This document shows, one piece after another, positions 27,177-37,368 of a stretch of DNA of 64,000 nucleotides. Position numbers and translations under genes: made by a program. The DNA is taken from contig JAFRMD010000152.1 of NCBI GenBank assembly GCA_017430835.1, forward strand, positions 21,655-85,654, read 5' to 3'. The first letter of the stretch is position 1, and every line of letters starts with the position of its first letter. Below the pieces are notes generated by a model. It was not told the DNA's origin. It saw only the letters and a program-made list of their open reading frames with translations, and did not search any database. The stretch is from Methanosphaera sp. Its GTDB lineage: Archaea > Methanobacteriota > Methanobacteria > Methanobacteriales > Methanobacteriaceae.

Positions 27177-28796
27177 ATGGCACAACAACAACAACCATTA
27201 ATCATCTTACCTGAAGGAACATCAAGAGCTTTAGGAAGAGATGCACAAAGAAATAACATATTAGCTGGAAAAGTATTAGCAGAAACCGTAAGAACCACAT
27301 TAGGTCCAAAAGGTATGGATAAAATGTTAGTAGACGGTATCGGAGACATCGTAGTTACAAACGATGGTGTAACAATCCTCAAAGAAATGGATATCGAACA
27401 CCCAGCTGCAAAAATGTTAGTAGAAGTTGCAAAAACCCAAGAAGATGAAGTAGGAGACGGAACAACAACAGCAGTAATTATCGCAGGAGAATTACTCAAA
27501 AGATCTGAAGAATTATTAGACAAAGAAATCCACCCTACCATCATAGCATTAGGTTACAGACAAGCAGCACAAAAAGCACAAGAAATATTAGAAGATATTT
27601 CATTAGACTCATCTGATAAAGACACATTAACCAAAGTTGCAATGACTGCAATGACAGGTAAAGGAACAGAAAAAGCAAGAGAACCTTTAGCAGAACTTAT
27701 AGTTGGTGCAGTAAACCAAGTAGTTGAAGACGGTAAAGTAGATACAGAACAAATAAAAATTGAATCTAAAGATGGAGCAGCAATTGAAGATTCAGAATTA
27801 GTATCTGGAGTCATTATAGACAAAGAAAAAGTTCACCCAGGAATGCCTTCAACAATTGAAAACGCAAAAATTGCATTAATCAACAGTGCAATAGAAGTTA
27901 AAGAAACCGAAGTTGATGCAGAAATAAGAATCACTGACCCAGCACAAATGCAAGCATTCATCGAACAAGAAGAAGCAATGATTAAAGAAATGATTGATGG
28001 ATTAGCAGATGCAGGAGCAAACGTATTATTCTGTCAAAAAGGTATCGACGACTTAGCACAACACTACTTAGCTAAAGCAGGAATTTTAGCAGCAAGAAGA
28101 ATTAAAAAATCAGATATGGAAAAATTAGCAAAAGCAACTGGTGGAAAAATCCTTACAAACATCCAAGACTTAACTGAAGCAGACTTAGGAGACGCTGGAT
28201 TAGTAGCAGAAGACAAAGTATCCGGTGACGACATGATTTTTGTAAAAGAATGTAAAGATCCAAAAGCAGTAACCTTATTATTAAGAGGTTCAACAAGTCA
28301 CGTAGTGGATGAAATTGAAAGAGCAGTAGAAGATGCAATTGGAGTAGTAGCTTCAACAGTTGAAGATGGAAAAGTTGTTGTTGGTGGAGGAGCTCCAGAA
28401 ATAGCAATTGCAAAAGGATTAAAAGATTATGCAGAAACCATTAGTGGAAGAGAACAATTAGCAGTAATGGCATTTGCAGAAGCATTAGAAATAGTTCCTA
28501 GAACTCTTGCAGAAAACGCAGGTCTTGACAGTATTGATTCATTAGTAGACTTAAGAGCAGCTCACGAAAAATCAGATTTAATGGGATTAAATGTATTTGA
28601 AGGTGGAGTAGCTGACATGAAAGAAGCAGGAGTTATCGAACCTCAAAGAGTTAAAAAACAAGCAATTCAATCTGCAGCAGAAGCAGCTGAAATGATTTTA
28701 AGAATTGACGATGTAATAGCTTCTTCCAGCCAAGGTGATGTAGCTGCAGCAGCAGGTGCACCAGATATGGGTGGAATGGGCGGAATGCCAATGTAA
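27177..28796 (+). CDS. Thermosome subunit (group II chaperonin), GGM-tailed
   Basis: ATP-driven group II chaperonin subunit that folds cytosolic proteins in a double ring. The equatorial ATP site shows [16 protein letters not shown] near residue 42 and [15 protein letters not shown] near residue 98, with NDGVTIL between. The C-terminal equatorial segment has [13 protein letters not shown], and the protein ends in the flexible GGMGGMPM tail typical of thermosomes. Length 539 is normal. Codon use is strikingly uniform, as in a highly expressed gene. GAGGT precedes the ATG. A second, divergent subunit is at 48768; they likely co-assemble. Confidence 0.96.
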   Translation: MAQQQQPLIILPEGTSRALGRDAQRNNILAGKVLAETVRTTLGPKGMDKMLVDGIGDIVVTNDGVTILKEMDIEHPAAKMLVEVAKTQEDEVGDGTTTAVIIAGELLKRSEELLDKEIHPTIIALGYRQAAQKAQEILEDISLDSSDKDTLTKVAMTAMTGKGTEKAREPLAELIVGAVNQVVEDGKVDTEQIKIESKDGAAIEDSELVSGVIIDKEKVHPGMPSTIENAKIALINSAIEVKETEVDAEIRITDPAQMQAFIEQEEAMIKEMIDGLADAGANVLFCQKGIDDLAQHYLAKAGILAARRIKKSDMEKLAKATGGKILTNIQDLTEADLGDAGLVAEDKVSGDDMIFVKECKDPKAVTLLLRGSTSHVVDEIERAVEDAIGVVASTVEDGKVVVGGGAPEIAIAKGLKDYAETISGREQLAVMAFAEALEIVPRTLAENAGLDSIDSLVDLRAAHEKSDLMGLNVFEGGVADMKEAGVIEPQRVKKQAIQSAAEAAEMILRIDDVIASSSQGDVAAAAGAPDMGGMGGMPM

Positions 28797-28880
28797 TTGG
28801 GCTAAAGCCTAACAAACATTATTATCCTTAAAGTAAAAATTAGACTATTAGATTTTCTAGAGTATTAATTTTTCAGGAAA

Positions 28881-28914
28881 AATCCATGAATTTCTCATGG
28901 ATTAACTTTTTTTT
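28881..28914 (+). terminator. Hairpin plus T-run after thermosome 1
   Basis: AATCCATGA (28881-28889) pairs perfectly with TCATGGATT (28895-28903) across a 5-base loop, followed by AACTTTTTTTTT. This is the form of a factor-independent terminator. A smaller hairpin, GGCT-AA-AGCC, lies right after the stop codon near 28800. Confidence 0.6.
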
Positions 28915-29036
28915 ATTTAAAAGCTAACAATGAGTAATACTTTTTAGTATTTAAAAATTATCATTGCCAAGTCTCACTAATTATATATTTTATTTTTTAC
29001 AAAACATTATATATTGAAGTTATATGCGTGTTTTTT

Positions 29037-29540
29037 ATGGATAAAATATTAGATTTTAATGAACTATTCTTTGGAGATATTACAGAATATAAAAAATTAG
29101 GGATAGCATTAATGGAATCTCTAAGAAATATGACTTCAGCATCTTTTTGGAGCATGGATACAGAAGCACCTAAAGGATTATCTACTGTAGTTCTTATGGA
29201 TATAATGGATATACTCTTTGGATCTTTTGATAAAATTTCAGATAATTTATATTCAAACGATTTGATTACTCATGAGTTTCCTTACTTTATAGAAACTAAA
29301 GAAATGATGGAATGTTTATTGTTGGATCCATTATATGAATTAGATGATTATTTGAATTTAGCAATAACTTTATTTTCAGATTTTTTTACATTACTTGAAA
29401 TAAAATTATTACTATTTGATGGTTGTGAATTGGAAATAGAAGCACCTCAAAAAGTACTTGATGAGTATGATAAAGAATTTGCTAAATATATGGAAAGATT
29501 TGATAAATATCGTGATGAATTCATCGAATTACATAAATGA
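29037..29540 (+). CDS. Unknown acidic helical protein
   Basis: A 167-residue protein that I do not recognise. It is acidic, rich in Phe, Leu, Asp and Met, and predicted all-helical, with no transmembrane segment strong enough to call and no catalytic motif. Segments such as LFGSFDKISDNLYSNDLI and LDDYLNLAITLFSDFFTLLE suggest a helical bundle. The ATG at 29037 is used; an in-frame GTG at 29028 is closer to the promoter. No strong ribosome binding site is visible. It stands alone between thermosome 1 and a convergent gene. Confidence 0.55.
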   Translation: MDKILDFNELFFGDITEYKKLGIALMESLRNMTSASFWSMDTEAPKGLSTVVLMDIMDILFGSFDKISDNLYSNDLITHEFPYFIETKEMMECLLLDPLYELDDYLNLAITLFSDFFTLLEIKLLLFDGCELEIEAPQKVLDEYDKEFAKYMERFDKYRDEFIELHK

Positions 29541-29554
29541 TAAAAAAAGAATAG

Positions 29555-29576
29555 ATTAACCATTTAATTGGTTAAT
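29555..29576. terminator. Bidirectional hairpin between convergent genes
   Basis: ATTAACCA (29555-29562) pairs with TGGTTAAT (29569-29576) over a 6-base loop, between the ends of the convergent genes at 29037 and 29564. The A-rich left flank and T-rich right flank would give a U-tract in both directions. It overlaps the last codons of the minus-strand gene. Confidence 0.55.
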
Positions 29577-30259
29577 ATTTTATTGATTTCATTTAATAGA
29601 TCATATGTTCTATCTGTAGCTTCTTGTTCAGTAATGTTTTCCGGAATTTCATAAACAAATGTGGGGTAACCTGCATCTGCTAAAGGTTTTGAAGTTAATT
29701 CTATTGAAGTACTTTCGTAACTTGTATTTTTAGCAGTTCTAAAGTAATTAAAATCTATTCCAGACTGTTCTATTTTTTCAGCCATTTCTACAGATGCATC
29801 ATCCATTGCAGGGGTTGCAATATAAAAACCTTCGCCATAACCTTCAATATGGGAATGACTAATAATTACTGCATCTGCCCCATTTTTATAAATGTCCGGT
29901 AATACTATTTCATTGACTAAATGTTCTCCGTTATATCTACTTTTCTGATAATCTTCAGCATCTTTAGTAACTGTAACATTATAGTTAACTAAAATAGCAT
30001 TATGTGTTAATGCAAATCGTTTCGCAGATTCTATTTCGGGATTTATAGCTAATTTTTCTCTTGGATGAATTCCTGTGATTAAAACTATTTTGGTTTTAGC
30101 ATTATAATGATTATATGTGTCTTTTGTCACGTATCCCGTATCGGTTGAACCAAGGGTAGTGTGAGAATGCCATTCATATATTAAATAAGGAACTGTGACT
30201 ATAATTAATATTAGGAATATTGCCGTAATAATTTTCTTTATAACGCTCAATGTTTTCAC
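29564..30259 (-). CDS. Membrane-anchored M14 carboxypeptidase-like protein
   Basis: A 231-residue protein with one N-terminal membrane helix (about residues 11-27, VIKKIITAIFLILIIVTVPY) and the rest probably outside the cell. The domain shows a pattern like zinc carboxypeptidases: HPRE (His65, Glu68) after a hydrophobic strand, a histidine pair in IISHSHIEG (His135, His137), and a glutamate after a strand in PTFVYEIPE (Glu204). In M14 enzymes HxxE and a later His bind zinc, and the late Glu is catalytic. The fold assignment is my inference from these spacings. A paralogue lacking most of these residues is encoded at 33154. Confidence 0.6.
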   Translation of the reverse strand: MKTLSVIKKIITAIFLILIIVTVPYLIYEWHSHTTLGSTDTGYVTKDTYNHYNAKTKIVLITGIHPREKLAINPEIESAKRFALTHNAILVNYNVTVTKDAEDYQKSRYNGEHLVNEIVLPDIYKNGADAVIISHSHIEGYGEGFYIATPAMDDASVEMAEKIEQSGIDFNYFRTAKNTSYESTSIELTSKPLADAGYPTFVYEIPENITEQEATDRTYDLLNEINKILTN

Positions 30260-30352
30260 TTCCCTTTATTATATTATTATATATGGTAGTTCAAACATAT
30301 TAAGTATTTTAAAATAGTAGAAAAGAGGTGGTGGTGATGGGAAATATTTTTT

Positions 30353-31522
<1,170 letters not shown>

Positions 31523-31556
31523 TTATCAACATTCAATTTTTTTTATCCCTATTTTT

Positions 31557-32597
31557 TTAATCCATTTTAATTTTTCCTTTAAATTTGGCATAAGTAGCAT
31601 AGTCTACATATGTTAAGTTTTTCTGGATTTCATCAAGTGTTTTTGCATTGTTTCTTACTTCTTCAATTCTATCATTTACTGTTATTGTAAATGCATCACT
31701 TCCTGCTCCTGAACCATAGGATACTGCAAATATTTTATCTCCAGGTTTTGCTATGTCTAATATTGATGCAAGTCCTAAAGGTGTTGCTCCAGAGTAAGTG
31801 TTTCCTATATTTGGTGTTAATAATCCTTGTTTATATTGTTCTTCTTTAAATCCTAATTTTTTTGCAGCTCTTAAGTAGAATTTACCATTAGGTTGGTGGA
31901 ATACTGCATAATCATAGTCTTCCGCTGTGGTTCCTGTTTTTTCTAGCATTCTGTTTGCTGCTCCAAGAACGTGTTTGAAGTATGCAGGTTCACCTGTAAA
32001 TCTTCCACCGTGTGATGGATATGTTTCTCCTTCTCTTCTGTAGAAATCGGGGGTGTCTGTTGTGAAACTACAAGTTTCATTAATGTCTGCTAGGGTATTG
32101 TCTTCACCAATTATGAATGCGGCTCCTCCTGCAGATGCGGTGTATTCTAATGCATCTCCTGGTGCTCCTTGTGAAGTGTCTGCACCAATTGCTAAACCAT
32201 ATTTTATAATGCCTGATTTTACAAGTCCCATTGCAGCTTGAATACCTGCAGTTCCTGCTTTACATGCAAATTCTAAATCAGCAGCGGTTAAATTTGGTGC
32301 TGCTCTGATTGCATCAGCTACTATTGTTGCAGTAGGTTTTACTGCGTATGGGTGTGATTCTGATCCAACATAAATAGCTCCAATATCTTCCGGGTTTATT
32401 TCGGCACGTTTTAATGCACGTCTTGCTGCTTCAACTGATATTGTTACAGTGTCTTCATCTGGCCCTGGTACTGATTTTTCGTTTACGACTAATCCTTTTG
32501 AAATGGAGTTTGGGTCATCTCCCCATACTTTAGCAATTTCTTCTACTTTTATTCTGTAAGAGGGAATATGTGCTCCGTATCCAACAATTCCTGTCAT
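31557..32597 (-). CDS. Hydroxymethylglutaryl-CoA synthase (archaeal)
   Basis: Condenses acetyl-CoA with acetoacetyl-CoA to HMG-CoA, precursor of mevalonate and so of archaeal isoprenoid lipids. The catalytic cysteine is in [15 protein letters not shown] near residue 114, the histidine in [11 protein letters not shown] near residue 238, and [12 protein letters not shown] near residue 270 completes the site. 346 residues is the archaeal length. The start at 32597 has GGTGATA upstream. It is the first gene of a two-gene unit with the thiolase. Confidence 0.95.
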   Translation of the reverse strand: MTGIVGYGAHIPSYRIKVEEIAKVWGDDPNSISKGLVVNEKSVPGPDEDTVTISVEAARRALKRAEINPEDIGAIYVGSESHPYAVKPTATIVADAIRAAPNLTAADLEFACKAGTAGIQAAMGLVKSGIIKYGLAIGADTSQGAPGDALEYTASAGGAAFIIGEDNTLADINETCSFTTDTPDFYRREGETYPSHGGRFTGEPAYFKHVLGAANRMLEKTGTTAEDYDYAVFHQPNGKFYLRAAKKLGFKEEQYKQGLLTPNIGNTYSGATPLGLASILDIAKPGDKIFAVSYGSGAGSDAFTITVNDRIEEVRNNAKTLDEIQKNLTYVDYATYAKFKGKIKMD

Positions 32598-33153
32598 TAT
32601 ATCACCCTTGCTGTGTATATTAATATTTTTCTTTCTGCAACTGCAGAGGAATCATATTTTTAATTTTTTTTATAATATTATTATATCATAAATTTTTTGT
32701 CTATATTAATTAACTTTTAGTAAATACAAATTAATATACTTTATTTAAATTATTTCTTTTTTATTTCTTTTGAATTTTGTTTGTTGTTGATTATTTGTTT
32801 TTTGTATTTTATAGTTTCAAATTATTATAATGAAATTTATCTTATATTTCATTGATTATTTTATTATTTTTTCTTTTTTTTTCGTTGCTTGTTTTTTTAA
32901 GTTATTGGAAATTTTTTTATTTATTTTAACATAGTTTTTATTAAAAATAAAAGATATATTATATTATAATATTAGGAATTTATTAATGGTGTAAGTTATT
33001 ATATTTGGTCTTTAATAATTTAAATTTGATAAATGAATGTATTAATGTTCTGATTTGTTTTATTTTGAATATTTTTACATTTAATGTTAATATAATAATG
33101 TCTCAATTAATAGTTTTCTAAAAAACTTTATTTAACAAATAGAGGTTATAATT
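32598..33153. other. Long AT-rich intergenic region without recognisable gene
   Basis: 556 bases between the divergent HMG-CoA synthase and the gene at 33154. The plus strand is very T-rich, with repeated TTTTATTTTTT-like stretches. I see no coding frame of useful length, no tRNA and no repeat array. It must hold the HMG-CoA synthase promoter (minus) and that of the 33154 gene (plus, probably in the last 80 bases, before GAGGT at 33143). The middle section is unexplained. Confidence 0.5.
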
Positions 33154-34110
33154 ATGAGGGATGGTTCTAATAATCCTCTTAGTAATCCATTGCTAATGTT
33201 GGCTGTGTTGGTTATTGCTATTATTTGTGTGATGGTTGCTACTGTTGCATTAAATGGTGGAACTTCAACTGCTCCTGTTGAAGTGGAGGAAACGAATACT
33301 ACGGATATAGAACTTGAAAATGATACTTCACCACAATCTACTTTGATTGGGAATAATTCTTATGGAACTGTGAGTAAAATTTCAAATATAGGTAATTCAT
33401 CGTCAAATGTTAAGGTTGCTCTGATTGTTGGAGTTGATCAAAAGGAAGATAAATCAAATTCTATTGTATCTACTTTACAAAATGAGAAAGATTTAAAATA
33501 TTGTTATGATATCTACATGGTGGATGCTACAAAAGCTAATAAAAATAGCTCTGATGAAAATAATGAAAATTCTCTTTCAGTAAATAATATGTCAGAACAA
33601 TTAGCTAATGAATATGTAGTTCCAGACGTCATAAATAATAATTATAATTTTACTGTGGATATTCATTATACTAATGATTCAAATTCATATGTGTTTGTTC
33701 CATCTGAAAATACATACACATCCAAAAAAGTAGTGGAAAGTATTTCAAATAATACTAATATTGGGAATTATACTCCACCATATCATTCATTTACTGATTT
33801 GGTTTCAGATCCTATATTAAAACATGAAATACCTTCCATAGTATACGTGACAACGGATTATTACTCTAACGGTACTTCGAATGAGGTAAGTGGCGTAATT
33901 AGTGCAATAGATAACTTTGACTTTGAACATTTGTTTGATTCTGATGATAGCAATAATCAATCATCTGATTCAAATTCATCTTATTCATCAGGAAATTCTA
34001 GTTCAAATAGTTCATCATCATATGATGATTCTTATTCAACGTATAGTAATGATACCTATTCCAGTTCTAATAGTAGTTATTCTAAAGATTCTGGAAATAA
34101 AGAGATATAA
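33154..34110 (+). CDS. Membrane-anchored paralogue of the M14-like protein, active-site residues replaced; Ser/Asn-rich tail
   Basis: A 318-residue extracytoplasmic protein with one N-terminal membrane helix (about 12-32, PLLMLAVLVIAIICVMVATV), a linker, and a domain that lines up with the 29564 protein. VALIVGVDQKED matches VLITGIHPREKL, VVPDVINNNYNFTVDIHYTND matches VLPDIYKN...VIISHSHIEG, and PSIVYVTTD matches PTFVYEIPE. The HxxE histidine is Asp95 and the late catalytic-type Glu is Val232, so enzyme activity is probably lost; His171 remains. Residues 265-318 are Ser, Asn, Asp and Tyr repeats, a likely surface stalk or glycosylated tail. The start has GAGGT upstream. Confidence 0.65.
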   Translation: MRDGSNNPLSNPLLMLAVLVIAIICVMVATVALNGGTSTAPVEVEETNTTDIELENDTSPQSTLIGNNSYGTVSKISNIGNSSSNVKVALIVGVDQKEDKSNSIVSTLQNEKDLKYCYDIYMVDATKANKNSSDENNENSLSVNNMSEQLANEYVVPDVINNNYNFTVDIHYTNDSNSYVFVPSENTYTSKKVVESISNNTNIGNYTPPYHSFTDLVSDPILKHEIPSIVYVTTDYYSNGTSNEVSGVISAIDNFDFEHLFDSDDSNNQSSDSNSSYSSGNSSSNSSSSYDDSYSTYSNDTYSSSNSSYSKDSGNKEI

Positions 34111-34132
34111 TTCTCTTTTTTATTTTTTAATA
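34099..34132 (+). terminator. Hairpin plus T-rich terminator
   Basis: AAAGAGA (34099-34105) pairs with TCTCTTT (34112-34118) and runs into CTTTTTTATTTTTTAA. The stem overlaps the stop codon of the 33154 gene. CTCTTTTTTTTATTTTTT-like tails also follow cysS, hisD and the DUF5654 gene. Confidence 0.55.
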
Positions 34133-34188
34133 TTTTTTAATATTTTTTTCTATTTTTGTATTATTTTTTCAAATAATTATATATGTAC

Positions 34189-34208
34189 ATATGAACAAAT
34201 ACTCATAT
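34189..34208 (+). promoter_or_regulatory. ArsR/SmtB-type operator
   Basis: ATATGAACAAATACTCATAT is an imperfect inverted repeat that closely follows the 12-2-12 operator pattern known for ArsR/SmtB metal sensors (TGAACA-n2-TGTTCA core; here TGAACA-AA-TACTCA). It lies between a TATA-like element (ATTATATATG, about 34177-34186) and the arsR start, so a bound repressor would block transcription of its own metal-export operon. A perfect 12-base palindrome, ATATGTACATAT, overlaps its left end. Confidence 0.7.
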
Positions 34209-34222
34209 AACAAGTGATAAAA

Positions 34223-34600
34223 ATGGATGACAAGGAAACTCTTTTTAATGTCGGAGAAGACATTTGTGAAATTAAAGTAATTCACAAAAAACCAATGAAA
34301 CGAGCAAAAGAAGAATTATTAGATGAAGATACATATATGGAACTTTCTGAAACATTTAAATTATTTGGAAATCCAACACGTTTGAAAATAATGTCTTTAT
34401 TAATTGTTGAGGATTTATGTGTATGCGACATAAGTGAAGCATTAAATATGAGTCAATCCGCAGTATCTCATCAATTAAGAACATTACGTGGAAAAAATCT
34501 TGTTAAATATGTTAAAGAAGGAAAACAAGCAAGATATTCCATTGCAGACAAACATGTAATTGAAATATTACAAAAAGGTATTGAACACGTACTTGAATAA
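34223..34600 (+). CDS. ArsR/SmtB-family metal-responsive repressor
   Basis: Winged-helix repressor of about 125 residues that releases DNA on binding a soft metal ion. The core LSETFKLFGNPTRLKIMSLL is followed by the alpha-3 motif DLCVCDIS, a CxC pair used for Cd/Pb/As-type sensing in CadC/ArsR proteins, then the recognition helix SQSAVSHQLRTLRGKNLV. The ATG at 34223 follows GTGATA; an in-frame GTG is at 34214. It is 18 bases upstream of a P1B ATPase and has a matching operator at 34189, so it most likely controls that efflux pump. Confidence 0.92.
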   Translation: MDDKETLFNVGEDICEIKVIHKKPMKRAKEELLDEDTYMELSETFKLFGNPTRLKIMSLLIVEDLCVCDISEALNMSQSAVSHQLRTLRGKNLVKYVKEGKQARYSIADKHVIEILQKGIEHVLE

Positions 34601-34618
34601 AAATAAAGGAGATTTTCA

Positions 34619-36955
34619 ATGGATACAAATAATGAAAATAAATGTTATGATCCGGATTGTTCGAAAGAATGTTGTGATGATCCACAACATTTTAACTATA
34701 TATGTATGGATCCATCTTGTGTAAACGTACATTGTGAAAATCACTCACATTATGATAAGCAATTACTAAAAAATTACCAGGAATCTACAGATTTATCCAA
34801 ATTTAATCATAAAAATAACATTATAGATAATACACAAGGTGACATAAAAATTTGCAGTTGTGATGACTGTAATGATGAAGAGGACGAACATAAACATAAT
34901 CATTCACATTCTCATGAACATAATCATTCACATTCTCATGAACACCATCATGATGAAGAAAGCTGTCATGAAGGGGAGTGTTGTTGTGATGAGGATTCAA
35001 ATGATATCAAAATATGTAACTGTGATGACTGTGACGACGATGATGATGAAGAACCAGTAATTGCTGATGGAAAACCGTTATTAGCAAACAGATCTGTCCA
35101 AATTATTGTAAGCAGTGGAATATTATTTGTATTGGGTCATATATTGGAACGATTAAGTGTAAATTCTATGATTACAACAATCGTATTTATGCTTGGTGCC
35201 ATAATAGCCGGATATGAAATTGCAATAATGGGATGGAAAGCAATTACGAAAAAACACACAATTACACCCGCAGTATTAATGTCCATAGCTTGTATTGCAT
35301 CATTTATTATCGGACATCCAGAAGAAGGAGCAGCAGTAACATTTCTCTATTATATAGCAGAATTCCTAGAAGATTACTCAGAACTCAGGGCCAAAAAATC
35401 CATAAAATCATTAGTTGAAATTGCTCCAGAAACTGCAAGGGTAAAAGTAGAGAATGGCGAAGAAAAAAGAAAAATTGATGATGTTGATATTGATGAGATT
35501 GTAATTGTTAAACCTGGAGATAAAGTACCATTAGATGGAAATGTTATATATGGATCTTCAACAATTAATCAAGCATCAATAACTGGGGAAAGTCTTCCAG
35601 TAACTAAAAATGTTGGCGATAAAGTATTTGCAGGAACTGTAAACCAAGATGGATATTTAGAAGTTAAAGTAACAAAAAAAGCAAAGGATAGCGTAATTTC
35701 TAAAATTGTAACATTGGTAAAAAGTTCACAAATAAACAGATCACATACTGAAACGTACGTGGAAAAAATTGCTAAATATTATACTCCTATAATCATAATT
35801 ATCACAGCTTGTGTAGCATTTATACCACCATTATTATTGGGAGAAGATTTAGTATCTTGGGTTTATAGGGCATTATCAATCATGGTAATTTCATGTCCTT
35901 GTGCATTTTTAATATCCACTCCTATAGGTATGGTTTCTTCTATCACATCAGCTACAAGGCAGGGTGTATTAATCAAAGGAAGTTCTTATGTTGAAGAAAT
36001 GAGGAACATCAAAGCCGTTATCTTTGATAAAACCGGAACTTTAACTGAAGGAAAGCTAGAAGTAGCAGACATTCATTTAATTAGTGATGACTTTGATGAA
36101 CATGATATAATTAGTATAGCAGCTTCATTAGAAACTAAGTCCACACATCCAATTGGTGAAGCAATATTAAAATATGCACAAAATAATAAAATAAAATATG
36201 TTGAGATATCTGATTTTAAAAATATTCCTGGTAAAGGGATTAGGGGGAATATTGAAGATGTAGAATATTATGTAGCAAATGAATCATTCATAGAAGATTT
36301 TGATTTAACAGTTCCAAAAGAAGTAATGATAGATTACCAAAAAGATGGAAAAACTGCAATTTTGGTAGGTAATTCTACAGAAGTATTTGGTATAATAACA
36401 GTTATGGATAAAATACGTGATGGAACCACAGAAGTTATCAGTAGTCTTAATAATCTCGGTATTCAAACCGTAATGTTAACTGGTGATAATAAGCGTGCTG
36501 CAAAAAAAGTAGCAGAACGTGTAGGACTTAAATACTTCTATTCTGATTTAATGCCAGAGGATAAATTAAATATTTTAGACACTATTCGAAATAAATTTGG
36601 TGATGTTGCAATGGTGGGGGATGGTATAAATGATGCACCCGCCTTAGCAAGAGCAAATATTGGTATAGCTATGGGAGCAATTGGATCTGATGTTGCAATT
36701 GATACTTCTGATGTAGCGTTAATGCATGATGATTTAAAAAAATTGCCTTATCTGTTTGCTTTAAGTCAGAAAACAATGACTATCATTAGACAGAATATTA
36801 TCACTGCTATTACTGTTAAAATATTATTTGTTATATTGGCTATATTGGGCTTAATCACTTTGATGATGTCTGTTGGTATAGGTGATATGGGTTTGACTAT
36901 GTTGGTTATATTGAATTCATTTAGGATAGGTCTGATTAAAGATCCAATGAATTAA
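34619..36955 (+). CDS. P1B-type heavy-metal-exporting ATPase with His/Cys-rich N-terminus
   Basis: Membrane pump that expels Zn/Cd/Pb-type ions using ATP. Eight hydrophobic helices are expected from about residue 155. SCPCAFLISTPIG gives the CPC metal site, DKTGTLTEGKLEV the phosphorylated Asp, THPIGEAI the HP motif, and MVGDGINDAPALA the hinge; TGES is also present. The first 150 residues replace a normal HMA domain with Cys pairs, two copies of DIKIC(S/N)CDDC (about 75-84 and 129-138) and a HNHSHSHEHNHSHSHEHHHD stretch near 93-111, a likely metal buffer or sensor. It is co-transcribed with arsR. The CPC type and neighbour favour Cd/Zn/Pb over copper. Confidence 0.93.
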   Translation: MDTNNENKCYDPDCSKECCDDPQHFNYICMDPSCVNVHCENHSHYDKQLLKNYQESTDLSKFNHKNNIIDNTQGDIKICSCDDCNDEEDEHKHNHSHSHEHNHSHSHEHHHDEESCHEGECCCDEDSNDIKICNCDDCDDDDDEEPVIADGKPLLANRSVQIIVSSGILFVLGHILERLSVNSMITTIVFMLGAIIAGYEIAIMGWKAITKKHTITPAVLMSIACIASFIIGHPEEGAAVTFLYYIAEFLEDYSELRAKKSIKSLVEIAPETARVKVENGEEKRKIDDVDIDEIVIVKPGDKVPLDGNVIYGSSTINQASITGESLPVTKNVGDKVFAGTVNQDGYLEVKVTKKAKDSVISKIVTLVKSSQINRSHTETYVEKIAKYYTPIIIIITACVAFIPPLLLGEDLVSWVYRALSIMVISCPCAFLISTPIGMVSSITSATRQGVLIKGSSYVEEMRNIKAVIFDKTGTLTEGKLEVADIHLISDDFDEHDIISIAASLETKSTHPIGEAILKYAQNNKIKYVEISDFKNIPGKGIRGNIEDVEYYVANESFIEDFDLTVPKEVMIDYQKDGKTAILVGNSTEVFGIITVMDKIRDGTTEVISSLNNLGIQTVMLTGDNKRAAKKVAERVGLKYFYSDLMPEDKLNILDTIRNKFGDVAMVGDGINDAPALARANIGIAMGAIGSDVAIDTSDVALMHDDLKKLPYLFALSQKTMTIIRQNIITAITVKILFVILAILGLITLMMSVGIGDMGLTMLVILNSFRIGLIKDPMN
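34895..34942 (+). repeat. 24-base exact tandem repeat encoding His-rich segment
   Basis: Two back-to-back identical 24-base units beginning cataatcattcacattctc, each encoding HNHSHSHE, inside the metal-ATPase gene. Because the unit is a multiple of three, gain or loss of copies would lengthen or shorten the histidine stretch without a frameshift. Confidence 0.85.
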
Positions 36956-37095
36956 AACTTTATTTTTTTGCTTCTAATTTTTTTCATAATTTATTTTTTC
37001 ATAGGGTAAAAGGCCTATAAAAGGATTTTTTAGTTTAAAAACAATGAAACATTAATTCAATATTCTTTTACTTTTATTAAACTACTTTTTTTCCA

Positions 37096-37125
37096 TAAAG
37101 TATATATAGTTCGGAATACATATAT
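37096..37125 (+). promoter_or_regulatory. Putative tRNA-Cys promoter
   Basis: AAAGTATATATAG (37097-37109) looks like a BRE/TATA element. Transcription would start near 37130, leaving about 35 bases of 5' leader to be removed by RNase P. Confidence 0.5.
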
Positions 37126-37165
37126 TAGATTGCTCTTAAGTAAGAGTATGAACACTTATTTTTAT

Positions 37166-37236
37166 GCCAAGATGACCGAGCGGCTAGGTGTGTGGCTGCA
37201 GACCATATCACAGGGGTTCAAATCCCTTTCTTGGCT
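37166..37236 (+). tRNA. tRNA-Cys (anticodon GCA)
   Basis: A full cloverleaf can be drawn. Acceptor GCCAAGA pairs with TCTTGGC (37229-37235); D stem ACC/GGT; anticodon stem TGTGG/CCATA around loop CTGCAGA, giving anticodon GCA at 37198-37200; T stem AGGGG/CCCTT around TTCAAAT. The discriminator base is T, the expected identity base for cysteine. The 3' CCA is not encoded. No intron is present. It sits about 130 bases upstream of cysS. Confidence 0.95.
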
Positions 37237-37368
37237 TATTTAATTCTATTTTAATTTATATAAGTAAATTTTTTCTAAAATTCTCAATTAAAATTATTAA
37301 CTTTTATTTACATAACTATAATTAATATTCTAATTATTTCATAAACTATTTATTAGGAGTATTCCATA

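Noticed and set aside
27155..27544. Open frame antisense to thermosome 1 (129 codons)
   Set aside because: It is a shadow of the strongly biased sense codons (GCA, GAA, TTA). It has no ribosome binding site and a low-complexity Ser/Thr/Val product.
34895..34942. CRISPR-like short repeat
   Set aside because: The two units are directly adjacent with no spacers and lie in frame within a coding sequence.
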